From Egaibacter sp046050465 (GTDB lineage: Bacteria > Pseudomonadota > Gammaproteobacteria > Burkholderiales > Burkholderiaceae_C): a stretch of 64,000 bases of DNA. This document shows positions 1 to 8,690 of this stretch, in pieces. The notes below the pieces were generated by a model. The model had not been told where the DNA came from. It did no database searches and saw only the letters and a list, made by a program, of their open reading frames with translations. The DNA lies in the NCBI GenBank assembly GCA_046050465.1, contig JBJOPS010000020.1, forward strand, positions 62,001 to 126,000, written 5' to 3'. Numbering within the stretch: position 1 is the first letter of the stretch; each line of letters starts with the position of its first letter. The position numbers were made by a program, and so were the translations under genes.

Positions 1-369
1 CGCACACAAAGGTCTGGCTCAATTATCTGCATCTCATCAGTATCTGCCCAACGTGGCGGCGGTATCTTTGGCGGCCCTCACTACTCTGCGGCCAAGGCGG
101 GTGTTCTCGGACTTGCCAAAGCGATGGCACGCGAGTTTGGAGTAGATGGTATTCGGGTTAACTGCATCACCCCCGGTTTGATAGAAACCGACATCACTCA
201 AGGCAAGCTGGGCGATGCCAAAAAGGCCGAAATTTCTTCCACCATACCGTTGGCACGACTCGGACGTCCAAGCGATGTTGCCGGTGCCTGCATTTTTCTC
301 GCCAGCGACCTTTCTGCCTATTGCACCGGCATCACGCTCGATGTCAATGGCGGCATGCTCATTCACTAA
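1..369 (+). CDS. SDR-family oxidoreductase, C-terminal part (5' end outside window)
   Basis: The reading frame is open from base 1 and ends with a TAA, giving 122 visible residues. It contains the SDR catalytic YxxxK motif (YSAAK), the usual Ser-rich strand before it (ICISSVSA) and the typical end of classical short-chain dehydrogenases (RVNCITPGLIETDI, then a DVNGG close to the C-terminus). The family catalyses NAD(P)-dependent oxidation or reduction of alcohols and ketones in the cytoplasm. The gene lies 26 bases before a TRAP receptor and probably shares an operon with it and the split transketolase, so a sugar, polyol or sugar-acid substrate is likely but unproven. The Rossmann nucleotide-binding N-terminus is not in the window. 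Confidence 0.9.
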   Translation, partial: RTQRSGSIICISSVSAQRGGGIFGGPHYSAAKAGVLGLAKAMAREFGVDGIRVNCITPGLIETDITQGKLGDAKKAEISSTIPLARLGRPSDVAGACIFLASDLSAYCTGITLDVNGGMLIH

Positions 370-395
370 CTTGCATCACAACACAGGAGACAAAC

Positions 396-1382
396 ATGAA
401 TAAATTTTCCACCTTCCGTCGCACCACCCTGATCACCGCTTTGCTCGGCATCAGTGGCTTTGCCATGGCGCAAGCCACGGTCAAGCTGACATTGGGTCAC
501 GGTGCTGCAGCGGGAAACCCGCGCCATGAGGCGTCGGTGAAGTTCGCTGATCTGGTGAAAGCCAAAACCAGCGGCCGTGTAGAGGTGCAAGTTGCTCCAT
601 CCGCCCAGCTGGGCGATGACGCCGCCATGGTGACTGCACTGCGCACCGGTGCGCTGGACATGAGCGCCAACTCGCAAGGCGCTGTGTCAGTGGCTGTGCC
701 CGAGTACGCGGCCTATGGTATGCCTTTCATGTTTTCTTCGCCGGCACAGGCCTTCAAGCTGCTGGACGGCCCGCTGGGGCAGGAGCTGGCGCAGAAGTCG
801 GCTGACAAGGGGATGGTGTTGCTGGGCACCTGGGATAACGGCATCCGCCAGATGACCAACAGCAAACGCCCTATCACCAAGGTCGAGGACATGAAGGGCC
901 TGAAGATGCGCGTGCCGCCAGATGCCACACTGGTGGATATCATGCAGGCGCTGGGTGCCGAGGCACAGCAGATCAAGTTTGCCGAGTTGTACGTGGCCCT
1001 GCAGCAGGGGGTGGTGGACGGCCAGGAGAACCCGCTGGTCAACATCCACGCCAGCAAGTTGTATGAAGTGCAAAAGTACCTGGCACTGACCAACCACCAG
1101 TTCCAGATGACACCCTTCCTGATGAGCAAGCGCACCTGGGACAAGCTGTCCGAGGCCGACCGCAAGGCTGTCACCGAAGCTGCTGCCGAAGCCACCGCGC
1201 TACAGCGCAAGCTCTCGGCCGACGCGGATGCCAAGTTGCTTGACGAGCTCAAGGCCAAGGGTGTGCAGGTGACCCTGGTTGACAAGGCGGCTTTTGCCAA
1301 AGCCACGTCAGCGGTGGATGACAAATGGCTCACCACCCCGATTGCTCCGTACCTGAAGAAAGTGATTGCTGCAGCGCGCTGA
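396..1382 (+). CDS. TRAP transporter substrate-binding protein (DctP family)
   Basis: The product is a 328-residue periplasmic solute-binding protein of a TRAP transporter. The ATG at 396 follows an AGGAGA ribosome site and starts a clear signal peptide (basic start, hydrophobic core, cut near AMA-QA). Family hallmarks are visible: the arginine-bearing GLKMRVP segment that binds the carboxylate of the ligand, and the ELYVALQQGVVDGQENP stretch. It works with the small and large membrane subunits encoded next. The ligand cannot be read from sequence, but TRAP receptors usually bind organic acids. The neighbours (SDR and split transketolase) suggest a sugar acid or similar compound. Confidence 0.93.
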   Translation: MNKFSTFRRTTLITALLGISGFAMAQATVKLTLGHGAAAGNPRHEASVKFADLVKAKTSGRVEVQVAPSAQLGDDAAMVTALRTGALDMSANSQGAVSVAVPEYAAYGMPFMFSSPAQAFKLLDGPLGQELAQKSADKGMVLLGTWDNGIRQMTNSKRPITKVEDMKGLKMRVPPDATLVDIMQALGAEAQQIKFAELYVALQQGVVDGQENPLVNIHASKLYEVQKYLALTNHQFQMTPFLMSKRTWDKLSEADRKAVTEAAAEATALQRKLSADADAKLLDELKAKGVQVTLVDKAAFAKATSAVDDKWLTTPIAPYLKKVIAAAR

Positions 1383-1458
1383 TCATCGCAGCGCACTCGC
1401 CCATCCATCTGCAATGGTTTGCACGGGACAAGCCCCGCGCAGCACAAGGAGACTCCCG

Positions 1459-1974
1459 ATGCAATTCATCGAACGGGTCGTAGTCGGCCTGTGCCGCCTG
1501 CTGCTATGGATCAGCACGACCGTCATTTTCGTGATCCTGGTGGCCAACACCGTGTTGCGCTACGCCACCGGCAGCAGCCTGCAGTGGGCCAACGAGGTGC
1601 CCGAGCTGCTCTTCCCCTGGCTGGTGATGTCGGGTGTGGTACTGGCTGCTGGCCAAGGCGCCCATATCACCACCAGCTTCCTGATGGATGCGGTGCCCGC
1701 CCCGCTGCGCCGCTGGACCGCCATTGCCACCTGGCTGCTGGTGGCCGGCCTATACAGCACCCTGGCCTGGGCCACTTTCCAGATGCTGGAGATCGTGCAC
1801 GATGAAAAGTCGCCCATCCTGCAAGTGCCCGGTTCACTGACCTATGGCTGCGTGATGGGTGGACTGCTGATGCTGGCCGTGCTGGCCTGTCAGTCAGCCT
1901 GGAAGGCCCGGGTTACCCAACCCCGGGAGAGGGGCCCTCTTGAAGAGCAAGCCGCACCCGAGGCGCACTGGTAA
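1459..1974 (+). CDS. TRAP transporter small permease (DctQ family)
   Basis: The product is a 171-residue membrane protein with four predicted hydrophobic helices, the usual size and shape of DctQ. It carries the family features NTVLRYATG and the helix starting ELLFPWLVMSGVVLA. It associates with the large DctM subunit in the inner membrane. I chose the ATG at 1459 because AAGGAGA lies just upstream. An in-frame start further upstream would overlap the receptor gene and lacks such a site. The gene lies 76 bases after the receptor gene and 28 bases before dctM, so all three are probably co-transcribed. Confidence 0.88.
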   Translation: MQFIERVVVGLCRLLLWISTTVIFVILVANTVLRYATGSSLQWANEVPELLFPWLVMSGVVLAAGQGAHITTSFLMDAVPAPLRRWTAIATWLLVAGLYSTLAWATFQMLEIVHDEKSPILQVPGSLTYGCVMGGLLMLAVLACQSAWKARVTQPRERGPLEEQAAPEAHW

Positions 1975-2002
1975 GCCCTCCCCGCACGCAAAGGAATACC
2001 CC

Positions 2003-3262
2003 ATGAGTGCTCTCATTCTTCTTGTCTTTCTCGGGGCGGCCGTACTGGCCGTACCCATTGCCCACGCCTTGCTGATGGCGGCCATGACGGCGGCAGCCAC
2101 CTCCGATCGCGTGCCACTGGACATGCTGGTGCAGCAGATGGTAGCCCAGGTGCAGAGCTTCCCGCTGATCGCCATTCCCTTCTTCATGCTCACCGGCTCG
2201 CTGATGATGGGCGGGCGCCTGGGCGCCGCGCTGGTGGGGGTGTTGTCCACGCTCATCGGGCGCTTCCACGGCGGCCCGGCGCAGGTGGGCGTGCTCTCGT
2301 CCACGCTGTTTGGTGGTGTGTCCGGCTCGGCTGTGGCCGATGCTTCGGCGATTGGTTCGTTGCTCATTCCCTGGCACAAGCGTCTGGGCTACCCGCCCGC
2401 CTTTTCCGCCGCCACTTTGGCCGCCGCGGCCACCATCGACATCCTGATCCCGCCCTCAATCCCGATGATCCTGTTTGCGCTCACGGCCAATGCCTCGATT
2501 GCGGCACTGTTCGTCGCAGGCATCCTGCCCGGCTTGCTGATGTGTGGCGGTTTCATGTTCATGTGCTGGTGGGTGGGCAAGCGCCGTAACTTCCCGCGAG
2601 ATCTCACCCCCATCGACTGGGGCGTGTTCCGCGTGCACCTGCTGTACGCCGCGCCTGCCCTGTTGCTGCCGGTGTTGATTGTGTTGTTTCTGCGGTTTGG
2701 CATTGCCACGCCCACCGAAGTGGCGGTCTTGTCCACGCTCTACGCGGCTGTGGTGTCGATGTTGATTTACCGGGACCTGTCCTTCAAACGCCTGAACGAT
2801 GCCGTGGTCAGCGCCGGTCTGGCCACCGGGGTGGTGCTGCTGGTCATCATGTCATCGGCCGCCATCGGCTGGCTGCTGACTTACGACCAGATGCCCGCTG
2901 GCATTGCGAACTGGGTCACGCAAAACGTGCACCAGGACTGGGTGGTGATCCTCATCATGAACCTGATGATGCTGCTCCTGGGCATGTTCATCGACCTGCC
3001 AGCTGCGGTGTTGTTGCTCACGCCCGTCTTCCTGCCCCTGGCCGCCAGCATCGGCATGGACCCGGTGCAGCTCGGCATCATGATGGTCGTGAACCTGGCG
3101 GTGGGGCTGTACACGCCGCCGGTGGGCACCACGCTCTTCATTACCAGCGCGCTGGCCAAAGTCAAAGTGGGCCAGACGGTGCGCGAGCTCGGGCCCTTTT
3201 ATCTGGTGGCCTTCCTGGTGCTGGCCCTCGTGTCCTATGTTCCTGCAAGCATTTTGCGGTGA
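2003..3262 (+). CDS. TRAP transporter large permease (DctM family)
   Basis: The product is a 419-residue protein with about 12 hydrophobic segments, normal for DctM, the sodium-coupled transport subunit. Family motifs include FPLIAIPFFMLTGSLM near the N-terminus, the GSAVADASAIGSLLIP loop and the C-terminal NLAVGLYTPPVGTTL segment. The ATG at 2003 follows an AAGGAA ribosome site. It is the third gene of the receptor, small permease, large permease set and lies directly before the split transketolase, which suggests that the imported compound feeds that enzyme. Confidence 0.93.
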   Translation: MSALILLVFLGAAVLAVPIAHALLMAAMTAAATSDRVPLDMLVQQMVAQVQSFPLIAIPFFMLTGSLMMGGRLGAALVGVLSTLIGRFHGGPAQVGVLSSTLFGGVSGSAVADASAIGSLLIPWHKRLGYPPAFSAATLAAAATIDILIPPSIPMILFALTANASIAALFVAGILPGLLMCGGFMFMCWWVGKRRNFPRDLTPIDWGVFRVHLLYAAPALLLPVLIVLFLRFGIATPTEVAVLSTLYAAVVSMLIYRDLSFKRLNDAVVSAGLATGVVLLVIMSSAAIGWLLTYDQMPAGIANWVTQNVHQDWVVILIMNLMMLLLGMFIDLPAAVLLLTPVFLPLAASIGMDPVQLGIMMVVNLAVGLYTPPVGTTLFITSALAKVKVGQTVRELGPFYLVAFLVLALVSYVPASILR

Positions 3263-3289
3263 TCTCCTCTTTCCCCTGCGGAGCAAAAT

Positions 3290-4144
3290 ATGACTTCATC
3301 TACTGACAAACTGCCTGCGCTTGCCCAGTGCGCCTACCGCATCCGTCGCTACGCCCTGCGCATGGGCGAGGTACAGGGCCAGGGCTACATCGGCCAGGCC
3401 CTGGGTTGGGCCGACGTGCTGGCCGTGGCCTACGGCCATGCCATGCAGATTCGCCCCGAAGACCCCACCTGGGAAGGGCGCGACCGCTTCCTGCTCTCAC
3501 ACGGCCACTACGCCATCGCCCACTATGCAGCGCTGATTGAGGCCGGGGTGATTCCGCAAGAAGAACTGGAAACCTACGGCGGCGACGATAGTCGCTTGCC
3601 CATGAGCGGCATGGCCACCTACACCCCGGGCATGGAAATATCCGGAGGCTCGCTGGGGCAGGGCCTGCCGATTGCGGTGGGCATGGCGCTGGGCCTGCGG
3701 CACAAAAACAACCCGGCCTATGTCTACAACAGCATGAGCGACGGCGAGCTGGACGAAGGCTCCACCTGGGAGGCCGCCATGTCCGCCGCGCACCATAGTC
3801 TGGCCAACCTGATCTGCCTGGTCGACATCAACAACCAGCAGGCCGACGGCCCCAGCAGCAAGGTATTGGGCTTCGAGCCGCTGGCCGACAAATGGCTGGC
3901 CTTTGGCTGGCACGTACAGCGCGTGAACGGCAACGATCTGGCCGCCGTGCTGGCCGCCTTCGACACGGCGCGCAACCTGAAGGACGCCAAACCCCGCGTG
4001 ATCCTGTTCAACACGCTCATGGGCAAAGGCGTGCCGTTTCTGGAAACCCGCGACAAAAACCACTTCATCCGCGTGGACCCACCCGAGTGGCAGCAGGCCC
4101 TCACCGTTCTCGACCAGACCGCACCCGAAGGAGCCGCTGCATGA
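3290..4144 (+). CDS. Transketolase, N-terminal subunit
   Basis: The product is a 284-residue thiamine diphosphate-binding half of a split transketolase. Visible features are the RFLLSHGHYAIAHYAAL segment around the cofactor and the metal/diphosphate-binding motif SDGELDEGSTWEA...VDINNQQADG. A normal transketolase has both halves in one chain of about 650 residues; here the second half is a separate gene that overlaps by four bases (ATGA). Transketolases transfer two-carbon units between sugar phosphates. Placement after a TRAP transporter and an SDR suggests a dedicated catabolic role rather than the general pentose phosphate enzyme. Apulose-4-phosphate transketolase AptAB is one known split example, but the substrate here is not established. 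Confidence 0.9.
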   Translation: MTSSTDKLPALAQCAYRIRRYALRMGEVQGQGYIGQALGWADVLAVAYGHAMQIRPEDPTWEGRDRFLLSHGHYAIAHYAALIEAGVIPQEELETYGGDDSRLPMSGMATYTPGMEISGGSLGQGLPIAVGMALGLRHKNNPAYVYNSMSDGELDEGSTWEAAMSAAHHSLANLICLVDINNQQADGPSSKVLGFEPLADKWLAFGWHVQRVNGNDLAAVLAAFDTARNLKDAKPRVILFNTLMGKGVPFLETRDKNHFIRVDPPEWQQALTVLDQTAPEGAAA

Positions 4145-5151
4145 ACACCACCACCGTACTACCCCGCCCTCGCCTCACCACCTCGGCCATGATTGCCTCC
4201 ATTGCCTCCGAGGGGCAAAAGGTGGTCGCAGCGCCCTTTGGCAAAGCCCTGGTGGAGCTGGCAGCCCAGCGCCCCGAAATCGTTGGCCTGTCGGCAGACC
4301 TGAGCAAATACACCGACATGCACCTGTTCGCGCAGGCCTACCCCGAGCGATTTTTCCAGATGGGCATGGCCGAACAGCTGCTGATGGCGGCTGCCGGTGG
4401 CATGGCCAAGGAAGGCCTGCTGCCTTTTGCCACGACGTATGCCGTGTTTGGTACGCGCCGGGCCTATGACTTCATCCACCAGGTGATTGCCGAGGAAAAT
4501 CTGAACGTGAAGATGTGTTGCGCCCTGCCGGGCCTGACCACTGGTTACGGCCCCAGCCACCAGGCCACCGAAGACATTGCCATGATGCGGGGCATCCCTG
4601 GCCTGACCATCGTCGACCCATGCGATGCACTAGACATCCAGCAGGCCGTGCCGCAGATTGCAGCCCACAAAGGCCCCGTCTACATGCGTCTGCTGCGCGG
4701 CAATGTGCCGATGGTTCTGGATGAAGTGCAAGGCTACCAGTTTGAGCTGGGCAAGGCCAAAATGCTGCGCGAAGGCGCCGATGTGCTGGTCATCTCCAGC
4801 GGCATCATGACCATGCGCGCTTTGGAGGTGGCTACTGACCTGGCAAGAGACAACGTGGGCGTTGCAGTTGTGCATTGCCCCACGATCAAGCCACTGGACG
4901 AAGCGGCCATTCTGGCTGCGGTGCGTCACAAGCACCGATTGGTGGTGGTGGCTGAAAACCACTCCATCGTGGGCGGTCTGGGTGAAGCTGTTTCGAGCGC
5001 ACTACTGCGCAATCGCGTGCAGCCAGCAGGCTTTGAGTTGGCTGGTTTGCCCGACCAGTATCTTGATGCTGGTGCGTTGCCTACGCTCCACGATCGCTAC
5101 GGCATCAGTCGCGAAGTTTTGGGTCAACGCATCCTGAAGTGGTTGCGCTGA
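4141..5151 (+). CDS. Transketolase, C-terminal subunit
   Basis: The product is a 336-residue protein covering the pyrimidine-binding and C-terminal domains of transketolase. The catalytic glutamate that activates the thiamine ring lies in GMAEQLLMAAAGG, followed by the conserved aromatic stretch FATTYAVFGTRRAYDF. The ATG at 4141 overlaps the stop of the N-terminal subunit as ATGA, so the two are translationally coupled and presumably form a heteromer. No further gene of the operon follows; the next 380 bases hold only a gene remnant and a repeat. Confidence 0.9.
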   Translation: MNTTTVLPRPRLTTSAMIASIASEGQKVVAAPFGKALVELAAQRPEIVGLSADLSKYTDMHLFAQAYPERFFQMGMAEQLLMAAAGGMAKEGLLPFATTYAVFGTRRAYDFIHQVIAEENLNVKMCCALPGLTTGYGPSHQATEDIAMMRGIPGLTIVDPCDALDIQQAVPQIAAHKGPVYMRLLRGNVPMVLDEVQGYQFELGKAKMLREGADVLVISSGIMTMRALEVATDLARDNVGVAVVHCPTIKPLDEAAILAAVRHKHRLVVVAENHSIVGGLGEAVSSALLRNRVQPAGFELAGLPDQYLDAGALPTLHDRYGISREVLGQRILKWLR

Positions 5152-5219
5152 TTTCAGGAGCAACAGCAGCCGCGCGGCACCTGCTGTTGCGCTTTGAGAA
5201 GGGTGGCTAATCAGCATGG

Positions 5220-5378
5220 ATGGCGAATTTCCCGTTCGTGAATGCCATTCGTCACCCCCGCATCGTCACCCGCGTAGCCCAGCTGCGCCGCCTGTGCGCC
5301 GACCTGCGAGCCCGCCTGGCCGCCAGCCAATCCACCCAGGCCCATCTGGCCGAGGCGCGGGTGCAAGAGGCGGCCTGA
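5220..5378 (+). pseudogene. Fragment resembling the C-terminus of a type I restriction specificity subunit (HsdS)
   Basis: This short frame of 52 codons contains RIVTRVAQLRRLCADLRARL followed by a short Ala/Gln-rich helix. That resembles the end of EcoKI-type HsdS proteins, where a conserved helix starts with a RIV motif and runs to a final LxEAxVxEA segment. Nothing upstream encodes the target-recognition domains, so it looks like a relic of a lost restriction locus. It does not match the C-terminus of the intact hsdS in this window (35877-37007), so it came from another system. The resemblance was judged by eye. Confidence 0.5.
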
Positions 5379-5390
5379 TTTTTGGTAACA

Positions 5391-5442
5391 AATTGGCCTT
5401 GGCCCTTGTCGGTATTGCGTGAGAAGCTATTAAATAAGTAGC
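5391..5442 (-). repeat. TAGCTAT-type dispersed repeat, copy 1
   Basis: On the minus strand it reads GCTACTTATTTAATAGC, then CACGCAATAC, then AAGGGCC...GGCCAATT, the same order of blocks as the other copies. It lies in the gap between the transketolase and malate synthase genes. The rest of this 383-base gap holds only the HsdS-like fragment. Confidence 0.75.
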
Positions 5443-5534
5443 AATTGCAATTTATGCCGGATCATCCATTGCAGCCGCTGGGCAAGACCCGTTTCACCGG
5501 GTCAAATCGGCTCGGCTTTTGTGTGGTTTTTGCC

Positions 5535-7766
5535 TCAAGCCGTTCCCGCCTTCACCTTGAGCCGCCAGGCATGCAGCAGCGGCTCGGTGTAGCCGCTGGG
5601 CTGCGCCAGCCCCTTGAACACCAGATCGCAAGCCGCCTTGTAAGCCGCTGACGTGCTGAAGTTGCCCGCCATGTTTTTGTACAGCGGGTCGCCCGCGTTT
5701 TGCTTGTCCACCACGGCGGCCATGCGCTCGAAGGTTTCTTTCACCTGGGCTTCGGTCACCACGCCGTGCAGCAGCCAGTTGGTCATGTGTTGGCTGGAAA
5801 TGCGCAGCGTGGCGCGGTCTTCCATCAGGCCCACGTTGTGAATGTCGGGCACTTTGCTGCAGCCCACGCCCTGGTCGATCCAGCGAACCACGTAGCCCAG
5901 AATGCCCTGCGCGTTGTTGTCCAGCTCCTGCTGTTTTTCGGCATCGCTCCAGTTGGGCGTGGCGGTGACCGGGAAGGTCAGCAGGCCGTTGAGCAGGGTT
6001 TTGATTTCTTTGGCGGCATCGAGCTTTTCCAGACCCTTTTGCACCTTGCTGACCTTGACCTGGTGGTAGTGCAGCGCGTGCAGCGTGGCGCCCGTGGGGC
6101 TGGGCACCCAGGCGGTGTTGGCTCCCGCTTTGGGGTGGGCAATTTTTTGCTCCATCATGGCTTTCATCAGGTCGGGCATGGCCCACATGCCTTTGCCGAT
6201 TTGCGCCTTGCCGCGCAGGCCACAGGATAGGCCCACCAGTACGTTGCTCTTCTCATAAGCGGCAATCCAGGCGCTGGTTTTCATGTCGCCCTTGCGGATC
6301 ATCGGGCCAGCCAGCATGGCGGTGTGCATCTCGTCGCCAGTGCGGTCCAGGAATCCGGTGTTGATGAAGGCCACGCGTGATTTAGCCGCTGCGATACAGG
6401 CCTTCAGGTTCACGCTGGTGCGGCGCTCTTCGTCCATGATGCCGAGTTTGACCGTGCTGTCTTTCAGGCCCAGCACTTTTTCCACGCGGCTGAACAGCTC
6501 GGCGGCAAAGGCCACTTCGGCTGGGCCATGCATCTTGGGTTTGACGATGTAGACGCTGCCTTTGCGCGAGTTGCGGATGGCGTCCTTCTTGTTGCGTTTC
6601 AGGTCATGCATGGCAATGGTGGTGGTGACCATCGCGTCCAGAATGCCTTCGGGGATTTCTTTTGTGGTGCCGTCTGCGGCGGTGTACAGCACGGCCGGGT
6701 TGGTCATCAAGTGGCCCACGTTGCGCACAAACATGAGTGAGCGGCCGTGCAGCGACACCGTTTTTCCCTTGGGTGAGGTGTACACACGGTCAGGGTTCAA
6801 GCCGCGGGTGAACGTGGTGCCGCCCTTGCTGACGGTCTCGGTGAGTGTGCCTTGCAGAATGCCCAGCCAGTTGCTGTAGCCCAGCACCTTGTCGTCAGCG
6901 TCCACGGCGGCGACCGAGTCTTCCAGGTCCAGAATGGTGGACAGCGCCGCTTCCAGCACCAGGTCGCTCACACCGGCGGGGTCGCTCTTGCCAATGGCGG
7001 TGCTGCGGTCGATTTGGATATCCAGGTGCAGGCCGTTGTGTTGCAGCAGCACGCTGGATGGCGCGGACATCTTGCCCTGATAACCGATGAACTGTTTGGC
7101 GTCTTCCAGCCCGCTGCTCTTGCCGCCCTTGAGCGCCACCACCAGCTTGCCGCCCTTGACCGAGTAGCCCACCGAGTCAATGTGCGAGCCCTTGGCCAGT
7201 GGTGCTGTGCGGTCCAGCACGTAGCGTGCATATTCGATCACCTTGGCACCGCGCACCGGGTTGTAGCCCTTGCCTTTTTCAGCGCCGTCTGCTTCAGACA
7301 ACACATCGGTGCCATACAGCGCGTCATACAGACTGCCCCAGCGTGCGTTGGCGGCGTTCAGCGCGTAGCGTGCGTTCAGGATGGGCACCACAAGCTGCGG
7401 GCCGGCCTGCTTGGCCAGCTCGTCGTCCACATTGCTGGTGGTGGTGGTCACGTTTTTGGGCACGGGCACCAGGTAGCCAATTTTTTCCAGAAAGGCCTTG
7501 TAGGCCTTCATGTCGCTAGGGCTTTTGGAATCACCCGTGGTGATCGGCCCCGGATTCGCCTTGTGCCAGGCATCCAGCTCGGTCTGCAGGCGGTCCCGCT
7601 CGGCCAGCAGGGCGATGTTCTTCGGGGCCAGATCGGCCACGATGGCATCAAAACCTTTCCAGAACGTGGCGCTGGCCACACCGGTGCCGGGCAACACCTT
7701 GTCTTCAATCAGTTGGTACAGGTTGCTGGCTACCTGCAGGCGGTGGACGCTGGTGCGTGCGGTCAT
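5535..7766 (-). CDS. glcB: Malate synthase G
   Basis: The product is a 743-residue enzyme, close to the usual length of about 723 for malate synthase G, which condenses glyoxylate and acetyl-CoA into malate in the cytoplasm. Signature segments are LGIMDEERRTSVNLKACI, INTGFLDRTGDEMHT, ANTAWVPSPTGATLHALHYH and ILGYVVRWIDQGVGCSKVPD. They contain the Mg/glyoxylate site, the catalytic region and the cysteine-bearing loop of the family. The ATG at 7766 follows a GGAGAAAA ribosome site. It lies 25 bases after a haloacid dehalogenase-like gene on the same strand. Two-carbon acids from nearby catabolic modules could enter the glyoxylate route here. Confidence 0.97.
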   Translation of the reverse strand: MTARTSVHRLQVASNLYQLIEDKVLPGTGVASATFWKGFDAIVADLAPKNIALLAERDRLQTELDAWHKANPGPITTGDSKSPSDMKAYKAFLEKIGYLVPVPKNVTTTTSNVDDELAKQAGPQLVVPILNARYALNAANARWGSLYDALYGTDVLSEADGAEKGKGYNPVRGAKVIEYARYVLDRTAPLAKGSHIDSVGYSVKGGKLVVALKGGKSSGLEDAKQFIGYQGKMSAPSSVLLQHNGLHLDIQIDRSTAIGKSDPAGVSDLVLEAALSTILDLEDSVAAVDADDKVLGYSNWLGILQGTLTETVSKGGTTFTRGLNPDRVYTSPKGKTVSLHGRSLMFVRNVGHLMTNPAVLYTAADGTTKEIPEGILDAMVTTTIAMHDLKRNKKDAIRNSRKGSVYIVKPKMHGPAEVAFAAELFSRVEKVLGLKDSTVKLGIMDEERRTSVNLKACIAAAKSRVAFINTGFLDRTGDEMHTAMLAGPMIRKGDMKTSAWIAAYEKSNVLVGLSCGLRGKAQIGKGMWAMPDLMKAMMEQKIAHPKAGANTAWVPSPTGATLHALHYHQVKVSKVQKGLEKLDAAKEIKTLLNGLLTFPVTATPNWSDAEKQQELDNNAQGILGYVVRWIDQGVGCSKVPDIHNVGLMEDRATLRISSQHMTNWLLHGVVTEAQVKETFERMAAVVDKQNAGDPLYKNMAGNFSTSAAYKAACDLVFKGLAQPSGYTEPLLHAWRLKVKAGTA

Positions 7767-7791
7767 GGGTTTTCTCCTGGGAAATCAGTGG

Positions 7792-8532
7792 TCAAAAAAA
7801 TGAGAGGACATCGCGCAGGCTGGTGCCTGTGCGGGTGGGCTGGGTGCCCAGTTCTTCAAACGGAGCGTTCTGGCGGTTTACCCAAAGCGTCTGGTAGCCA
7901 TACCAGGTGGCGGCCAGTGCGTCCCAGCTGTTGCTGCTGACGAAAGCAATTTTGCTGGCGGGCAGGCCACAGGCTTTTTCGCCCAGCGCATAGGCGTCGG
8001 GGTGGGTTTTGTATTTGCGGATGGGGTCCACGCTGATCACGTGGTCCAGCAGGCCATCCAGACCGGCAGACTTCACGGCCACGGCCAGCATGGCGGGGTC
8101 GCCGTTGCTCAGGATGCCGGTGGCAATGCCTTTGGCTTTGAGAGCGGTCAGCACTTCGCGGTCTTCGGGGAAGGCGCTCAGGTGATGGTACTGGTTCATC
8201 AGCTGCTCAATGGGCCCATTCCACTGGTCAAATTGGCCTTCAGCCCTCGTGGAATATGCGTGAGTAGCTATTTTTTTAATAGCATAAGTGAGCGCGGCGC
8301 GCGTCAGCTCCCAAAATGGCTTGTAATGCGCCCCGTGGTTGCTGGTGGTCACCAGCCGGGTGTATTCAATCTGTTTGTCGCGCCACAGCACGCTGATGGC
8401 CTGCCCGTGGCCGGGGAAAAGCTGCTCCGCCAGCAAGCCCACGCTGTACACATCGAACAGCGTGCCATAGGCGTCAAACAGCACGGCGCGCGGTTTGTCG
8501 TTGACCTTGGGCAAGTTTCTGAATTTTTCCAT
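7792..8532 (-). CDS. Haloacid dehalogenase type II-like (HAD superfamily) protein
   Basis: The product is a 246-residue HAD hydrolase of the L-2-haloacid dehalogenase family. Motif I with the nucleophilic Asp is VLFDAYGTLFDVYS, motif II is GILSNGDPAM, the motif III lysine is in RKYKTHPDAY, and motif IV is FVSSNSWDALAATWYG. Family members hydrolyse 2-haloacids to 2-hydroxyacids; many genomic homologues are of unknown use. A dispersed repeat is built into the frame (about residues 83-101), adding residues such as AIKKIATHAYSTR not expected in the family. The start is uncertain: ATG at 8532 gives the usual short N-terminus, while an in-frame ATG at 8565 would add 11 residues. Confidence 0.88.
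   Translation of the reverse strand: MEKFRNLPKVNDKPRAVLFDAYGTLFDVYSVGLLAEQLFPGHGQAISVLWRDKQIEYTRLVTTSNHGAHYKPFWELTRAALTYAIKKIATHAYSTRAEGQFDQWNGPIEQLMNQYHHLSAFPEDREVLTALKAKGIATGILSNGDPAMLAVAVKSAGLDGLLDHVISVDPIRKYKTHPDAYALGEKACGLPASKIAFVSSNSWDALAATWYGYQTLWVNRQNAPFEELGTQPTRTGTSLRDVLSFF
8230..8284 (-). repeat. TAGCTAT-type dispersed repeat, copy 2 (inside HAD gene)
   Basis: On the minus strand it reads TGCTATTAAAAAAATAGCTA, then CTCACGCATATTCCACGAGG, then GCTGAAGGCCAATTT. This is one of the best-preserved copies and lies wholly inside the dehalogenase-like gene on its coding strand without breaking the frame. Confidence 0.9.
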
Positions 8533-8564
8533 GCCCCCCACTGTATTAGATACCGGACCACTCA

Positions 8565-8690
8565 TTAATGACTGAAAAATCCGTTAATAACTGACTTAAT
8601 TGAAGCTAATTGGGCTTTAAACATGCAGGGTCGACCCGGTTTGCAACTCTTGGCCGTGTTGCCCCGTTGTCCTGCCTGACAATCGGGCCC
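8565..8690. promoter_or_regulatory. Divergent promoter region between HAD and aconitase-like genes
   Basis: The AT-rich gap contains two direct repeats, TTAATGACTGA (8565-8575) and TTAATAACTGA (8584-8594), 19 bases apart, a possible regulator site. A -10-like GACAAT (8678-8683) lies 7 bases before the ATG at 8691, so the aconitase-like mRNA may start close to its start codon. Functional assignment is inferred. Confidence 0.35.
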
